From Desulforhabdus sp. TSK (lineage in GTDB: Bacteria > Desulfobacterota > Syntrophobacteria > Syntrophobacterales > Syntrophobacteraceae), in the NCBI RefSeq assembly GCF_022836495.1, contig NZ_BQXM01000003.1, forward strand, positions 65,843 to 129,842: a stretch of 64,000 bases of DNA, written 5' to 3'. Below the pieces are notes generated by a model. That model was given only the letters and a program-made list of their open reading frames with translations. It had not been told where the DNA came from and did no database searches. Shown one piece after another: positions 54,246 through 64,000 of this stretch. The translations under genes were made by a program, and so were the position numbers. The number at the start of each line of letters is the position of its first letter. Within the stretch, counting starts at the first letter, position 1.

Positions 54246-55436
54246 ATGGAAAATATACAGGCAGCCTGTCAGGAGCACATTTGCAATACCTACGCAAGAC
54301 TTCCCGTCGTCTTTGTCCGGGGAGAAGGATGCAGGTTGTGGGATGATACGGGCAGGGAATATCACGACTTTTTGGCTGGAATCGCCGTCTGCAACCTGGG
54401 GCATGCGCACCCCGTTCTCGCGGACATCCTCTGCCGGCAGGCCAAGACTCTGATCCATGTGTCGAATCTTTTTTTCACGACGCCTCAGGTGCGACTGGCG
54501 GCGGAATTGACACGACATTCTTTTGCAGATAAGGTGTTTTTTTCCAACAGTGGAGCCGAAGCCAATGAAGCGGCCATCAAGATCGCCCGCAAATACAGCA
54601 AGGACCGCCACGGTCTGGGGCGTTTTCACATCATCACCATGAAAGACTCGTTTCATGGCAGGACCCTCGCCACACTGTCGGCCACTGGACAGGAAAAGGT
54701 TCACAAAGGGTTTGAACCCCTTGTAGAGGGATTCACTTTTGTCGACTTCAATTCGCTGGAAGCGGTGGAAGCCGCCATAACGGACAAGACCTGTGCCGTC
54801 ATGGTGGAGCCCATACAGGGAGAGGGGGGCATCAACATTCCGGATCCCGGCTACCTGAAGGAGCTGAAAGCCCTCTGCGAGAGCCGTGATCTCCTGCTCA
54901 TTTTCGACGAGGTCCAGGTGGGGATGGGACGGACAGGGACGCTGTTCGCCTACGAGCAGGAAGGTGTTTCGCCGGACATCATGACTCTGGCGAAAGCCCT
55001 GGGAAACGGACTTCCCATCGGCGCCATGCTGACAACGGAAGCGGTGGCCAGGACATTTGTCCCAGGCAGTCATGCCACCACTTTTGGCGGGACTCCCCTG
55101 GTGACTTCTGTTGCTCTGGGGGTTCTCGAACACATAGCGGAGGCTTCTTTCCTGGAGAGAGTGAACCGGACAGGGCATTATTTCATGGATCGCCTGAAGG
55201 AGCTCCAGGCACGACACAGCGTGATCTACGACGTCCGCGGGCGAGGACTCATGGTAGGGCTGGAGCTCACCCGACCCGGGCAGGTCATTGTGGAAAAACT
55301 CTTGAAGAGGGGTTTTGTCATCAACTGCACCCATGAAAAGGTGCTTCGATTTGTCCCCCCCCTGATTGTGACTCAGCAGGATATCGATCGGCTCATCGAG
55401 GCGTTGGACGCGGTGCTGAAAGAGGAGACGGCATGA
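54246..55436 (+). CDS. argD: Acetylornithine aminotransferase
   Basis: Protein of 396 residues from ATG 54246 with AAGGAG seven bases upstream. An extension to 54168 is unsupported. PLP-dependent class III fold: FFSNSGAEANEAA, DSFHGRT, DEVQVGMGRTG and PLP Lys250 in LAKALGNGLP. Transfers the amino group from glutamate to N-acetylglutamate semialdehyde. It overlaps argF as ATGA. Confidence 0.95.
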   Translation: MENIQAACQEHICNTYARLPVVFVRGEGCRLWDDTGREYHDFLAGIAVCNLGHAHPVLADILCRQAKTLIHVSNLFFTTPQVRLAAELTRHSFADKVFFSNSGAEANEAAIKIARKYSKDRHGLGRFHIITMKDSFHGRTLATLSATGQEKVHKGFEPLVEGFTFVDFNSLEAVEAAITDKTCAVMVEPIQGEGGINIPDPGYLKELKALCESRDLLLIFDEVQVGMGRTGTLFAYEQEGVSPDIMTLAKALGNGLPIGAMLTTEAVARTFVPGSHATTFGGTPLVTSVALGVLEHIAEASFLERVNRTGHYFMDRLKELQARHSVIYDVRGRGLMVGLELTRPGQVIVEKLLKRGFVINCTHEKVLRFVPPLIVTQQDIDRLIEALDAVLKEETA

Positions 55437-56359
55437 AGCGCGATTTGTTGACGATTCGGGATCTTTCACCCCCGGAGATTCTCCGGTTGATTTCCCGTGC
55501 CGGGGAAATGAAAGCACAATGGTCTCAGGGATCCTTTCAGCCGACGCTCACGGGGAAAGTTCTCGGGCTCGTTTTCGTGAAGCCTTCCACCCGAACCCGC
55601 GTTTCTTTCGAATCCGCCGTGTACCGTCTGGGAGGTCACTGCATCTTCATGACCGCCAATGACACTCAGATATCCCGCCAGGAGCCCCTTGCGGACATGG
55701 CACGGGTTTTGGCACGGTACGTGGACGCCATCGCCGTGCGCACATACGCTCACACGGACGTGGAAGAGCTCGCACGCTACGCATCCATCCCCGTCATCAA
55801 CGCCCTGACGGATCTTTACCATCCCTGCCAGATATTGAGCGATCTGCTCACCATCAAGGAGAAGCGGGGAAGCCTGGACGACCTGTGCGTGGCATGGGTG
55901 GGGGATGGCAACAACGTGGCTCATTCCTGGATCAATGCGGCGGCGGTGCTGGGCTTTACGCTCTACCTGGCCTGCCCCAAAAATTACGAGCCAAGGGCCG
56001 AAATCCTGGAATGGGGACGCAGCCAGGGAAAGGGTAAGATCATTTCCGTAAACGATCCCGTGGAAGCGGTTCGCCAGGCGGATGTGCTCTACACGGACGT
56101 GTGGGCCAGCATGGGCCAGGAAGCCGAGGCAGAGGCCCGCAAAGAAATTTTCCGCCCTTACCAGATCAACAAGGATCTTCTCGCAGCGGCTCCTCCCCAC
56201 GCCATGGTGCTCCACTGCCTGCCGGCGCATCGGGGAGAAGAAATCACCGAGGAGGTTCTGGAAGGGCCGCAATCGGTCGTGTTCGATCAGGCGGAAAACA
56301 GAATGCATCTGCAGATGGCGCTGCTGGAGTGGCTCATCCAGGAGAACAGGCGCCCCTGA
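55433..56359 (+). CDS. argF: Ornithine carbamoyltransferase
   Basis: Protein of 308 residues. Carbamoyl phosphate site STRTRVSFE, then HPCQ, and ornithine site [11 protein letters not shown]. Makes citrulline from ornithine. Start overlaps argD. Confidence 0.96.
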   Translation: MKRDLLTIRDLSPPEILRLISRAGEMKAQWSQGSFQPTLTGKVLGLVFVKPSTRTRVSFESAVYRLGGHCIFMTANDTQISRQEPLADMARVLARYVDAIAVRTYAHTDVEELARYASIPVINALTDLYHPCQILSDLLTIKEKRGSLDDLCVAWVGDGNNVAHSWINAAAVLGFTLYLACPKNYEPRAEILEWGRSQGKGKIISVNDPVEAVRQADVLYTDVWASMGQEAEAEARKEIFRPYQINKDLLAAAPPHAMVLHCLPAHRGEEITEEVLEGPQSVVFDQAENRMHLQMALLEWLIQENRRP

Positions 56360-56409
56360 CCCCGCTCCATCCCGACAGTTCAAGAACCAGTGAGGAGACA
56401 TTCATAAAC

Positions 56410-57612
56410 ATGAAGGTGAAAAAGGTTGTATTGGCCTATTCCGGCGGTTTGGATACGTCCATCATTTTGAAGTGGCTCATCGAAACCTATCAATGTGAAG
56501 TCGTGGCTTTCGCTGCGGATCTCGGCCAGGCCGAGGAGCTGACAGGCCTCGAAGCCAAGGCTCTGGCGACGGGAGCCGTCAAGGCCCGCATCGTGGATCT
56601 GCGCGAGGAGTTCGTCAGGGATTTCGTCTTTCCGGCTTTCAGGGCCAATGCCATTTATGAAGGCCACTATCTTTTGGGGACCTCCATCGCACGCCCCCTC
56701 ATCGCCAAGCAGCAGATCCAGATCGCCCGGGAGGAAGGGGCCGATGCGGTAAGCCATGGCGCAACGGGCAAAGGCAATGACCAGGTCCGCTTTGAGTTGA
56801 CCTACATGGCGTTGAATCCGGGCATAAAGGTGATCGCCCCCTGGCGTGAATGGGATCTCAGATCGCGGAACGCATTGATTGCCTTCGCCAAAGATCGGGG
56901 GATCCCCGTGCCCGTGACGCAGGAAAAACCCTACAGCTCCGACCGCAATCTTCTGCACATCAGTTATGAAGGGGGAATCCTCGAAGATCCCTGGCTGGAG
57001 CCGGATCCCAGGATGTTCACGCTGTCCGTCAATCCCGAAGACGCCCCCGATGAACCTGAAGTCATCGAAATCGACTTTGAGAAGGGAAACCCGGTGGCCA
57101 TCGATGGCATGCGGTACAGCCCTGCCGATCTCCTGGCTCGCCTGAACACGCTGGGTGGAAAGCACGGTATTGGACGGGTCGATCTGGTGGAAAGCCGATT
57201 CGTGGGCATGAAGTCACGAGGGGTTTACGAAACACCGGGCGGGACGCTCATGCGGGCAGGACATCAGGCGGTGGAATCCATCACCATGGACCGTGAAGTC
57301 ATGCATATTCGCGACTCGCTGGTGCCGCAGTATTCACGCCTGATTTACAACGGCTTCTGGTATTCCCCCGAAATGCGGCTCCTGCAAAGCACCATCGACA
57401 TGACCCAGGAGAATGTGACGGGTACGGCCCGGCTGAAGCTCTACAAGGGAACCTGCCGCGTCATAGGGCGCAAGGCGGACCATTCCCTGTACCAGCCGAG
57501 CTTTGCAACCTTCGAAGAAGATGACGTCTATCAACAAAATGATGCCACCGGCTTCATCCGACTCAATGGTCTGAGGCTTCGCATCGAATCTCTCGTCGGC
57601 AAACAGAACTAG
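56410..57612 (+). CDS. argG: Argininosuccinate synthase
   Basis: Protein of 400 residues. ATP loop YSGGLDTSI at the N-terminus, then [10 protein letters not shown] and [13 protein letters not shown]. Joins citrulline and aspartate with ATP. ATG 56410 is chosen because the protein begins there in the family. The frame is open further upstream, inside argF in another frame. GAGGAG is 13 bases before it. Confidence 0.96.
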   Translation: MKVKKVVLAYSGGLDTSIILKWLIETYQCEVVAFAADLGQAEELTGLEAKALATGAVKARIVDLREEFVRDFVFPAFRANAIYEGHYLLGTSIARPLIAKQQIQIAREEGADAVSHGATGKGNDQVRFELTYMALNPGIKVIAPWREWDLRSRNALIAFAKDRGIPVPVTQEKPYSSDRNLLHISYEGGILEDPWLEPDPRMFTLSVNPEDAPDEPEVIEIDFEKGNPVAIDGMRYSPADLLARLNTLGGKHGIGRVDLVESRFVGMKSRGVYETPGGTLMRAGHQAVESITMDREVMHIRDSLVPQYSRLIYNGFWYSPEMRLLQSTIDMTQENVTGTARLKLYKGTCRVIGRKADHSLYQPSFATFEEDDVYQQNDATGFIRLNGLRLRIESLVGKQN

Positions 57613-57719
57613 GAATCGGACGGGGAGAGTGGAGCCGGCACCTGAAGTCCCCACAGACTCTTGCGGTTGCCGCGTTTCCCGTTCCGCTTTCACCACGATC
57701 ATGGCAGGGAGAATCATCC

Positions 57720-59120
57720 ATGACGGAAAAGCTTTGGCAGGGCCGCTTCGAGCAACCCACCAACAAGCAGGTCGAAGAATACACGGCATCCATTCACTTT
57801 GACAGCAGACTGTATCGCTACGATATCGAAGGAAGCATCGCCCACTGCCGAATGCTTGGAGAATGCAACATTATCTCCCATGAAGACGCCTCTCTCATCG
57901 TGGAGACCCTGGGACAAATTCTGAGAGAGATCGAGCGGGGCCAGGTGGACCTTTCCTCTTCTCAGGAAGATATCCACATGGCCATCGAACAGCGATTGAT
58001 CCAGAAGATCGGTGAAGTCGGGGGGAAGCTCCACACGGCAAGAAGCAGAAATGACCAGATCTGCCTCGACATGCGCATGTACCTGCGAGACGTGATCCTC
58101 CAATGCCGCGCCCTGGTTTTGGAAGTACAGAAGGCCCTCGTGCACGTGGCGGAACAGAACATGGGCGTCATCATGCCTGGATTCACGCACCTGCAGCATG
58201 CTCAGCCCGTTCTCCTTTCGCACCACATGATGGCTTACTACGAGATGTTTCTGCGCGATGACGAACGGCTTCAAGGGTGCTACAAGCGGACCAACGTGCT
58301 TCCGCTGGGAAGTGCCGCCCTGGCCGGCACGACGTTTCCCATAGACATGGAATACACGGCCAGGTATCTCAAGTTTGACGGAGTCGTCTCCAACAGCATG
58401 GATGCCGTCAGTGACCGGGATTACCTCATCGAATTCAATGCCACGGCAGCGATCCTCATGATGCATGTCAGCCGGATGGCTGAAGAACTGATCCTGTGGT
58501 CTACGAAAGAATTTGCCTTCATCGAAATCAGTGATGCCTTTTGCACAGGCTCCAGCATCATGCCGCAGAAGAAAAACCCCGATGTACCGGAGCTGATGCG
58601 CGGGAAGACCGCTCGAGTCTATGGGAACCTGATGGCCCTGCTGACTCTCACCAAGGCATTGCCTCTCGCCTACAATCGTGATCTTCAGGAAGATAAAGAG
58701 CCCGTTTTCGATACGGTGGACACCGTAATGAGCACTCTGCGGCTCCTGGCCAGATTGCTTCCCGAAATTCGATTCCACCGCGGACAGATGGAAGAAATGG
58801 CGAAGGAGGGGTTCACTCTGGCCACGGATCTTGCCGATTACCTGGTGCGCAAGGGCATCCCCTTTCGGAAGGCACACCATATCGTGGGGCAGATCGTTCA
58901 TCATTGCATCGGAGAGGGAAAAGAACTGGACCAGATCCATCTCGAAGTTCTGAAAAGTTTCCACAAAGCCTTTGATGCAGATGTCTTTCCATTCATCCAG
59001 ATGAATGCGGTGGTGGATCGAAGGACTTCCCTCGGGGGAACAGCGTCATCCAGGGTCAAGGAAGCCATGGCCAAAGCCCGTGCCGATATGGAAAGAAGAG
59101 AAGCGTATTTAAAATCCTGA
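57720..59120 (+). CDS. argH: Argininosuccinate lyase
   Basis: Protein of 466 residues. Fumarase-superfamily signature GSSIMPQKKNPD, with HTARSRNDQI and THLQHAQPV. Splits argininosuccinate into arginine and fumarate, the last step of arginine synthesis. AGGGAGA lies seven bases before ATG. Confidence 0.97.
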   Translation: MTEKLWQGRFEQPTNKQVEEYTASIHFDSRLYRYDIEGSIAHCRMLGECNIISHEDASLIVETLGQILREIERGQVDLSSSQEDIHMAIEQRLIQKIGEVGGKLHTARSRNDQICLDMRMYLRDVILQCRALVLEVQKALVHVAEQNMGVIMPGFTHLQHAQPVLLSHHMMAYYEMFLRDDERLQGCYKRTNVLPLGSAALAGTTFPIDMEYTARYLKFDGVVSNSMDAVSDRDYLIEFNATAAILMMHVSRMAEELILWSTKEFAFIEISDAFCTGSSIMPQKKNPDVPELMRGKTARVYGNLMALLTLTKALPLAYNRDLQEDKEPVFDTVDTVMSTLRLLARLLPEIRFHRGQMEEMAKEGFTLATDLADYLVRKGIPFRKAHHIVGQIVHHCIGEGKELDQIHLEVLKSFHKAFDADVFPFIQMNAVVDRRTSLGGTASSRVKEAMAKARADMERREAYLKS

Positions 59121-59143
59121 AGAGAAGCGTGGATGAGAGCCCT

Positions 59144-60235
59144 ATGAACAGACGGATTCGCTGTATCGCCCGATCCCCTTATTTCGCCGGTCTTTTTCCA
59201 CTCCTGATCCTCGGCCTTCTCTTGACCGGCTGCGGGAAGAAGACTTCTCCCAAACCCATGACTCAGGAACTGCCGCCGCAGGTACCGGATTTCCATCTTC
59301 AGGTACGCCCCAGAGGTGTTGAGCTCAGTTGGTCTCTGCCCGATCGCATGAAACCCGACCCCAAAAAGCCGCCGCTCCATTTCACCGTCATGAGATCTGA
59401 CATCAGCTGGGAGGATCGAAATTGCATGAATTGCCCTCCGGTCAATCAGAGAGAGATTCAGCGCATCGACCCGTCGGCTCCACCAGCCGGAGCGATCGAC
59501 GGGCAGAAAGTGGTATGGACGGACACGGCCGTGTCGATACAGCATGCCTACCGTTACCAGGTGCTCATCCAGGATGAGAAGGGGCGATCTCTTTCCTCTT
59601 CGTCTATCCTTACAGCACGGGTCATCCCTGCGCCGGCCCCTCTCAAGAGACTGGGAGCAGCCAAGGATCCTCAGGGTATCCTGCTGGAGTGGAAGGCTTC
59701 CGCCAAAGATCAGAGGGGCAGGAATCTCCCGGGAGAGCTTCAGTTCATCATTGAACGTCAGTCATCCAAGGGAGGCTGGGATGAGATTTCCGTGCTCCCG
59801 GTAAAATCAAAGAATTTCCTGGATGCATCCGTGGTCTCCAACCAGAGCTACAACTACCGCGTCACGCCATTCCTGGTGTTCGAGCAGACGCGGGTATTGG
59901 GCGATTCGGCCGTCATCGAGCACGCCATGGCCCCCGGGGCACTGCCGCCGCCTCCCCCCGGCACGGTATGGGTCATCCCGGGAAAGGGAGTGCTCGAAGT
60001 CCAATGGACTCCCAGCGACGGGGAAGTGGGCGGGTATCACGTCTATCGCAAAGAGGGGAAGGAAATCATTCGCCTGACCGCATCCCCTGTTCAAAATCCT
60101 CCTTATGTGGATCGTTCCGCCAAGCCCAACGCCGTCTATTTTTATGCCGTGTCGTCTGTAAGTGCTCCTCCAGAGCAACAGGAAGGTCTCCTGTCCAAAT
60201 GGGCTGAAATCAGGAATCTTATCTTTCAGCAATGA
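59144..60235 (+). CDS. Lipoprotein with fibronectin-III-like domains
   Basis: Protein of 363 residues from ATG 59144. A GTG at 59129 is also in frame. Signal peptide with lipobox LLLTGC. Two or three FN3-like beta modules follow (VELSWSLPDR, LLEWKASAKD, LEVQWTPSDGEVGGYHVYR). No catalytic motif. The argH-lipoprotein-lysA order recurs in deltaproteobacteria as I recall, but the role is unknown, probably envelope structure or binding. Confidence 0.8.
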   Translation: MNRRIRCIARSPYFAGLFPLLILGLLLTGCGKKTSPKPMTQELPPQVPDFHLQVRPRGVELSWSLPDRMKPDPKKPPLHFTVMRSDISWEDRNCMNCPPVNQREIQRIDPSAPPAGAIDGQKVVWTDTAVSIQHAYRYQVLIQDEKGRSLSSSSILTARVIPAPAPLKRLGAAKDPQGILLEWKASAKDQRGRNLPGELQFIIERQSSKGGWDEISVLPVKSKNFLDASVVSNQSYNYRVTPFLVFEQTRVLGDSAVIEHAMAPGALPPPPPGTVWVIPGKGVLEVQWTPSDGEVGGYHVYRKEGKEIIRLTASPVQNPPYVDRSAKPNAVYFYAVSSVSAPPEQQEGLLSKWAEIRNLIFQQ

Positions 60236-60261
60236 GTCAGTGGAAGGGGAATCGTGCATCG

Positions 60262-60297
60262 GGGAACGGGGAAGCCCGTTCCCTTTTTCCTGTTTTT
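60262..60297 (+). terminator. Rho-independent terminator
   Basis: GGGAACGGG 60262-60270 pairs exactly with CCCGTTCCC 60275-60283 around GAAG, followed by TTTTTCCTGTTTTT. It ends the arginine-lipoprotein transcript 27 bases after the lipoprotein stop, before lysA. Confidence 0.88.
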
Positions 60298-60345
60298 GTA
60301 TCCCCCGATCTCGTACACAGCCACACCAGAATGAGGTAGACCGTC

Positions 60346-61599
60346 ATGCACCATTTTCAGTATAAGAACGAAGAACTATACTGCGAAGACCTCCCCCTCC
60401 GTAAGCTTGCCGAAGAAGTCGGGACCCCCTGTTATGTGTACAGCCATTCCACCCTGCACCATCATTTCAGCGTCTTTGACCAGTCCTTTGCAAGCATCCC
60501 CCATCTGACGTGCTATTCGGTCAAGGCCAATTCCAACCTGGCCCTTCTGAAGCTGTTCGCCTCCCTGGGCGGCGGCGTGGATATTGTCTCCGGCGGAGAG
60601 CTCTTCCGGGCAAGAAAAGCCGGCATTCCACCGGAGCGGATTGTCTATTCGGGAGTCGGCAAGACTGTGGACGAAATCGATTTTGCCCTCAAAGAGGGCA
60701 TCTTGATGTTCAACATTGAATCCACCGAAGAGCTGAAGGCCATCAACTCCCGGGCGGGGGTTTTAGGGTGCAGGGCAAGAGTCGCCCTGCGGGTCAACCC
60801 GGACGTGGACCCTAAAACCCACCCTTATATTTCCACCGGCATGAAGAAGAGCAAGTTCGGGATCGCCGCGGACAGCGCCCTCCAGGCCTATGACGAGGCC
60901 AGGAGCCTCGACCACATCGAAATTATGGGGGTGGATTGTCATATCGGCAGTCAGTTGACGGAGATCTCTCCTTTTGTGGACGCATTGAGACGACTGCGCG
61001 CCCTCATCGACCAACTCAATGCCATGGGCATCTCCATTCGCTACCTGGATCTGGGGGGAGGACTCGGCATTCCCTACGACCAGGAAGCCCCGCCGCATCC
61101 AAGGGATTATGCACAGGCGATTTTGCAGGAACTGCAGGGACTTTCTTGCACCTTGATTTTCGAACCGGGTCGCGTTATCGTGGGCAATGCTGGAGTCCTC
61201 GTCACCCGGGTGCTGTATACCAAAAAGACTGAGATGAAAAACTTCGTCATTGTGGATGCGGGAATGAACGATTTGATCCGCCCCAGTCTTTATGGCTCCT
61301 ACCATCAGATTCAGCCGATTCAAAAGCGAACTGCCGAAACCCAGGTGGTGGATGTCGTGGGGCCCATCTGCGAATCGGGTGATTTTCTCGCACACGATCG
61401 AGCCCTCCCTGTGGTCGGTGGGGGGGATCTTCTGGCAGTCATGAGCGCCGGGGCCTATGGATTCACCATGTCTTCCAACTACAATTCCCGGCCGCGGGCG
61501 GTTGAAGTCCTGGTGAAGGGAGACCGCTACCACATCATTCGCAAACGTGAAAGTTGGGAGGATATGGTGCGCCTGGAGGCAATTCCGGATATTTTTTGA
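60346..61599 (+). CDS. lysA: Diaminopimelate decarboxylase
   Basis: Protein of 417 residues of the fold III PLP family. PLP Lys60 in [34 protein letters not shown] and GPICESGDF. Makes lysine from meso-diaminopimelate. GAGGT precedes ATG. Follows a terminator, so it starts a new unit with dapF, dapA and dapB. Confidence 0.96.
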   Translation: MHHFQYKNEELYCEDLPLRKLAEEVGTPCYVYSHSTLHHHFSVFDQSFASIPHLTCYSVKANSNLALLKLFASLGGGVDIVSGGELFRARKAGIPPERIVYSGVGKTVDEIDFALKEGILMFNIESTEELKAINSRAGVLGCRARVALRVNPDVDPKTHPYISTGMKKSKFGIAADSALQAYDEARSLDHIEIMGVDCHIGSQLTEISPFVDALRRLRALIDQLNAMGISIRYLDLGGGLGIPYDQEAPPHPRDYAQAILQELQGLSCTLIFEPGRVIVGNAGVLVTRVLYTKKTEMKNFVIVDAGMNDLIRPSLYGSYHQIQPIQKRTAETQVVDVVGPICESGDFLAHDRALPVVGGGDLLAVMSAGAYGFTMSSNYNSRPRAVEVLVKGDRYHIIRKRESWEDMVRLEAIPDIF

Positions 61600-61698
61600 T
61601 GAGCATGAAGGGCTGTTCTGACGGTCGAGAGGCATCGACAGGGTTCAGGATGGCTCAGTGAATCAGTTTCAAAGCGGTTGAATGGAGTCACCGTGAGC

Positions 61699-62565
61699 AT
61701 GGAAATGCAATCTGAAGGGCGAATTCATTTTACAAAGATGACCGGCAGCGGGAACGATTTCATCATCATCGACAACCGTGGCGGGGCGATCGATGCCGAC
61801 AACTGCCGGGATCTCGTGAGCCGCGCATGCCGGAGAAAGCTTTCCGTGGGGGCCGACGGCCTCATTTTGATCGAAAATGATCCCGAGGTCGATTTCAAAT
61901 GGCGCTTTTTCAATGCCGACGGCGGTGAAGCGGAAATGTGCGGGAATGGAGCACGCTGCGCGGCGCGATTCGCTCACCTGCAAGGGATCGTGTCAAAGCC
62001 CTTCATGGCCTTCCGCACCCTGGCCGGCATCATAGAAGCAGAGATCCGGGAGGAAAAGGTCAAAATCCGCGTCACAGAACCTCACAGCCAGGAACTGGAT
62101 CTCTGCCTGGATGCGGAGGGCCAGACCCATTGTCTTCATTTTATCAATACGGGTGTCCCCCATGTCGTGATTTTCCAGGACAAGGCTGCGGGGTTGGAAT
62201 CCGCCGACGTATTTCACCTGGGACGCACTTTCAGGCATCATCCCCGCTTCCAACCTGCGGGATCCAATGTAAACTTCGCTTTTGTGCAGGATCCTCATCA
62301 TGTGTCTGTGCGCACCTATGAGCGCGGGGTAGAGGATGAGACACTCGCTTGCGGCACCGGTTCCATCGCCACCGCCCTCTTGGCCTCGGCCAAAGGTCTT
62401 GCCTCTTCCCCGGTGCATGTCGCAACTCGGAGCGGCGAAACCCTCACTATCCATTTCGAAGCATTCTCAAACCAGGGCGCAATGCAGTTCCGGAAAATCT
62501 ACCTGGAAGGTGATGCCAAGGTGGTTTATGTGGCGGAACTTTGGGATGAAACTCTAAGGCAGTAG
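61699..62565 (+). CDS. dapF: Diaminopimelate epimerase
   Basis: Protein of 288 residues with both catalytic Cys: Cys81 (MCGNGARC) and Cys218 (ACGTGS). Converts LL- to meso-diaminopimelate. The start is uncertain. GTG 61693 has GGAG five bases upstream, ATG 61699 follows, and TTG 61678 is in frame. Confidence 0.95.
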   Translation: MEMQSEGRIHFTKMTGSGNDFIIIDNRGGAIDADNCRDLVSRACRRKLSVGADGLILIENDPEVDFKWRFFNADGGEAEMCGNGARCAARFAHLQGIVSKPFMAFRTLAGIIEAEIREEKVKIRVTEPHSQELDLCLDAEGQTHCLHFINTGVPHVVIFQDKAAGLESADVFHLGRTFRHHPRFQPAGSNVNFAFVQDPHHVSVRTYERGVEDETLACGTGSIATALLASAKGLASSPVHVATRSGETLTIHFEAFSNQGAMQFRKIYLEGDAKVVYVAELWDETLRQ

Positions 62566-62575
62566 GGAGAAAATC

Positions 62576-63451
62576 ATGTTTCAAGGCGCTATGGTGGCGA
62601 TCGTGACGCCATTCAAAAACGGTCAGGTCGATGAGAAGGCCCTCCGGGAATTGATCGAATTCCAGATTGCCAACGGCACGCACGGCATCGTGCCCTGTGG
62701 AACCACCGGAGAATCGGCAACCCTGTCTTTCAAGGAGCACGAACGGGTCGTTGAAATCACCGTGGAGCAGGTGGGAAAGCGGGTGCCCGTGGTGGCGGGA
62801 ACAGGCTCCAACAACACGGAAGAAGCCATCCGTTTGACCAGGCATGCCCGGGACGCAGGTGCGGATGGGGCCCTCATGATCTGCCCCTACTACAACAAGC
62901 CCACACAGGAAGGTCTCTTCAAACATTTTGAAAAAGTGGCGACCTCGGTGGACATCCCCATTGTGCTCTACAACATCCCCGGCAGGACCGCCGTCAACAT
63001 GGCGCCGGAAACCATCGCACGCCTTGCCAAAATCGACAACATCGTGGCTGTCAAGGAAGCGGCGGGAACCATGAAGCAAATCACGGACATCATCGCACTC
63101 TGCGGCGAGGACTTCGCCGTTTTGTCGGGAGAGGACTATCTCACCTTCCCGCTTCTCTGTGTCGGCGGGAAAGGCGTCATTTCCGTGGTCTCGAATATCG
63201 CTCCGCGGGACATGGCAGACCTGTGCAACCTCTATTTTGAAGGGAAGCTCACCGAGGCACGTCGACTCTACTATCGCCTCCTGCCCCTGTGCCATGGACT
63301 TTTCTGCGAAACAAACCCCTCCCCCGTCAAGGCGGCGCTTGCCATGATGAAAAAGATCGAAAGCGAGGAGGTGCGCCTGCCCCTGGTCTCCTTGATGGAA
63401 GCCAGTCGTGCGGGCTTGAAGCGCATTCTGGAAGCCTACGGACTCATCTGA
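62576..63451 (+). CDS. dapA: 4-hydroxy-tetrahydrodipicolinate synthase
   Basis: Protein of 291 residues, TIM barrel. CGTTGESATLS, YNIPGRT and Schiff-base Lys160 in VAVKEAAGT. Condenses pyruvate and aspartate semialdehyde for lysine and cell-wall diaminopimelate. Confidence 0.97.
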   Translation: MFQGAMVAIVTPFKNGQVDEKALRELIEFQIANGTHGIVPCGTTGESATLSFKEHERVVEITVEQVGKRVPVVAGTGSNNTEEAIRLTRHARDAGADGALMICPYYNKPTQEGLFKHFEKVATSVDIPIVLYNIPGRTAVNMAPETIARLAKIDNIVAVKEAAGTMKQITDIIALCGEDFAVLSGEDYLTFPLLCVGGKGVISVVSNIAPRDMADLCNLYFEGKLTEARRLYYRLLPLCHGLFCETNPSPVKAALAMMKKIESEEVRLPLVSLMEASRAGLKRILEAYGLI

Positions 63452-63578
63452 GAGATCCGATGGTGAGCACGCGTCGGTCACGGTCAGGCTTGACCGCTTC
63501 GGCTCCGCCGACGGAGAGAAACTGCTCCGACACCGCCCTGTCCACAGGACATCGCACTGATTTTACGGGGAGGACATC

Positions 63579-64000
63579 ATGGTCCGCGCAGTTGTGGCCG
63601 GCATAGCCGGTAGAATGGGTTCACGTATCGCCCAGCTCATCCGCGAAACGGAGGGCATCGAGCTCGCGGGGGGATTCGAGCACCCGCAGCACCCCCAGGT
63701 GGGGAAAGAAGTTTCGCAAATCCTCGGGGGCAATCCCACCGGCCTGACGGTGTCAGGCACCATGGACGATGTGCTGGGGGCTGCCGATGTCGTCATCGAC
63801 TTCACCAGCGCCGCCGTCTCCTTGAGCCACCTTCGCGCTGCTTCCCAGGCAGGAAAAGCCATGGTGATCGGTTCGACGGGCTTTACGGCCGAGCAACTGG
63901 CTGAAGCCCGTCAGCTGGCTGCCAAGACGGCCTGCGTACTCACACCCAACATGAGCATGGGCGTGAACATCTTGTTCAAACTGGTCGCCGATGCCGCCCG
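63579..64000 (+). CDS. dapB: 4-hydroxy-tetrahydrodipicolinate reductase, cut by window end
   Basis: 140 codons visible from ATG 63579 (GGGAGG upstream). NAD(P) motif VAGIAGRMG, VIDFTSAA and GSTGFT identify DapB. The normal length is about 265, so the C-terminal half lies beyond 64000. Confidence 0.95.
   Translation, partial: MVRAVVAGIAGRMGSRIAQLIRETEGIELAGGFEHPQHPQVGKEVSQILGGNPTGLTVSGTMDDVLGAADVVIDFTSAAVSLSHLRAASQAGKAMVIGSTGFTAEQLAEARQLAAKTACVLTPNMSMGVNILFKLVADAA

Overview
The window looks like a chromosomal segment of an anaerobic deltaproteobacterium of the sulfate-reducing or syntrophic kind, most like Syntrophobacterales. This rests on gene content, not on a database search. The window holds a Desulfovibrio-type molybdenum aldehyde oxidoreductase, a soluble fumarate reductase operon with HdrB- and HdrC-like subunits (the frdABEF arrangement I recall from Syntrophobacter), short-chain acyl-CoA oxidation genes, a CooC ATPase and the shared delta-type cluster xerC-hslVU-argBDFGH-lysA-dapFAB. 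No rRNA, transposase, phage gene or CRISPR array is visible. One tRNA (Cys-GCA) is present.

Layout. 1-653: remnant of an outer-membrane protein and a HAD-fold protein. 1117-11623: molybdenum locus with an FmdE/molybdopterin-binding protein, the aldehyde oxidoreductase Mop, a flavin/Fe-S/CCG electron-transfer protein, a small zinc-ribbon protein, XdhC and a three-domain nucleotidyltransferase-HD-phosphatase. Inverted repeats and possible structured leaders lie in front of the first two genes. 12032-19017: sulfatase-like hydrolase with Thr in the catalytic position, CPHC thioredoxin, thioredoxin-reductase-like flavoprotein, MFS transporter and a two-component system. 19047-25927: divergent DnaA paralogue, HD protein, Ddl, a phosphotransferase-kinase fusion, FolE2 and CooC. 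26369-27162: a small protein read through an in-frame UGA, followed by an overlapping thioredoxin. 27371-31324: frdFEBA. 32065-36483: metallo-hydrolase and acyl-CoA dehydrogenase, hydroxyacyl-CoA dehydrogenase and thiolase. 36616-46614: YggU, tRNA-Cys, enolase, EF-P with EpmA, an envelope lipoprotein operon, a MoaB/Mog protein and an EF-G paralogue. 47152-49287: secreted papain-like protease with fibronectin repeats. 50176-64000: xerC, hslVU, arginine operon, a lipoprotein, then lysA-dapF-dapA-dapB, with dapB cut by the window end.

The strongest unusual signal is at 26369-26713. An in-frame TGA at codon 64 joins two halves of one AF1514-like protein. It is followed at bacterial SECIS spacing by a perfect 9-bp stem with a G-rich 5-nt loop, and the real stop overlaps the thioredoxin start as ATGA. 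I read this as a selenoprotein translationally coupled to its likely redox partner. Other points of note are the DnaA paralogue with an altered Walker B motif, the Mop electron partner that seems to have lost its NAD(P)H-binding lobe, the fumarate reductase flavoprotein with Asn where covalent FAD needs His, and the operator-like palindromes in the molybdenum locus.
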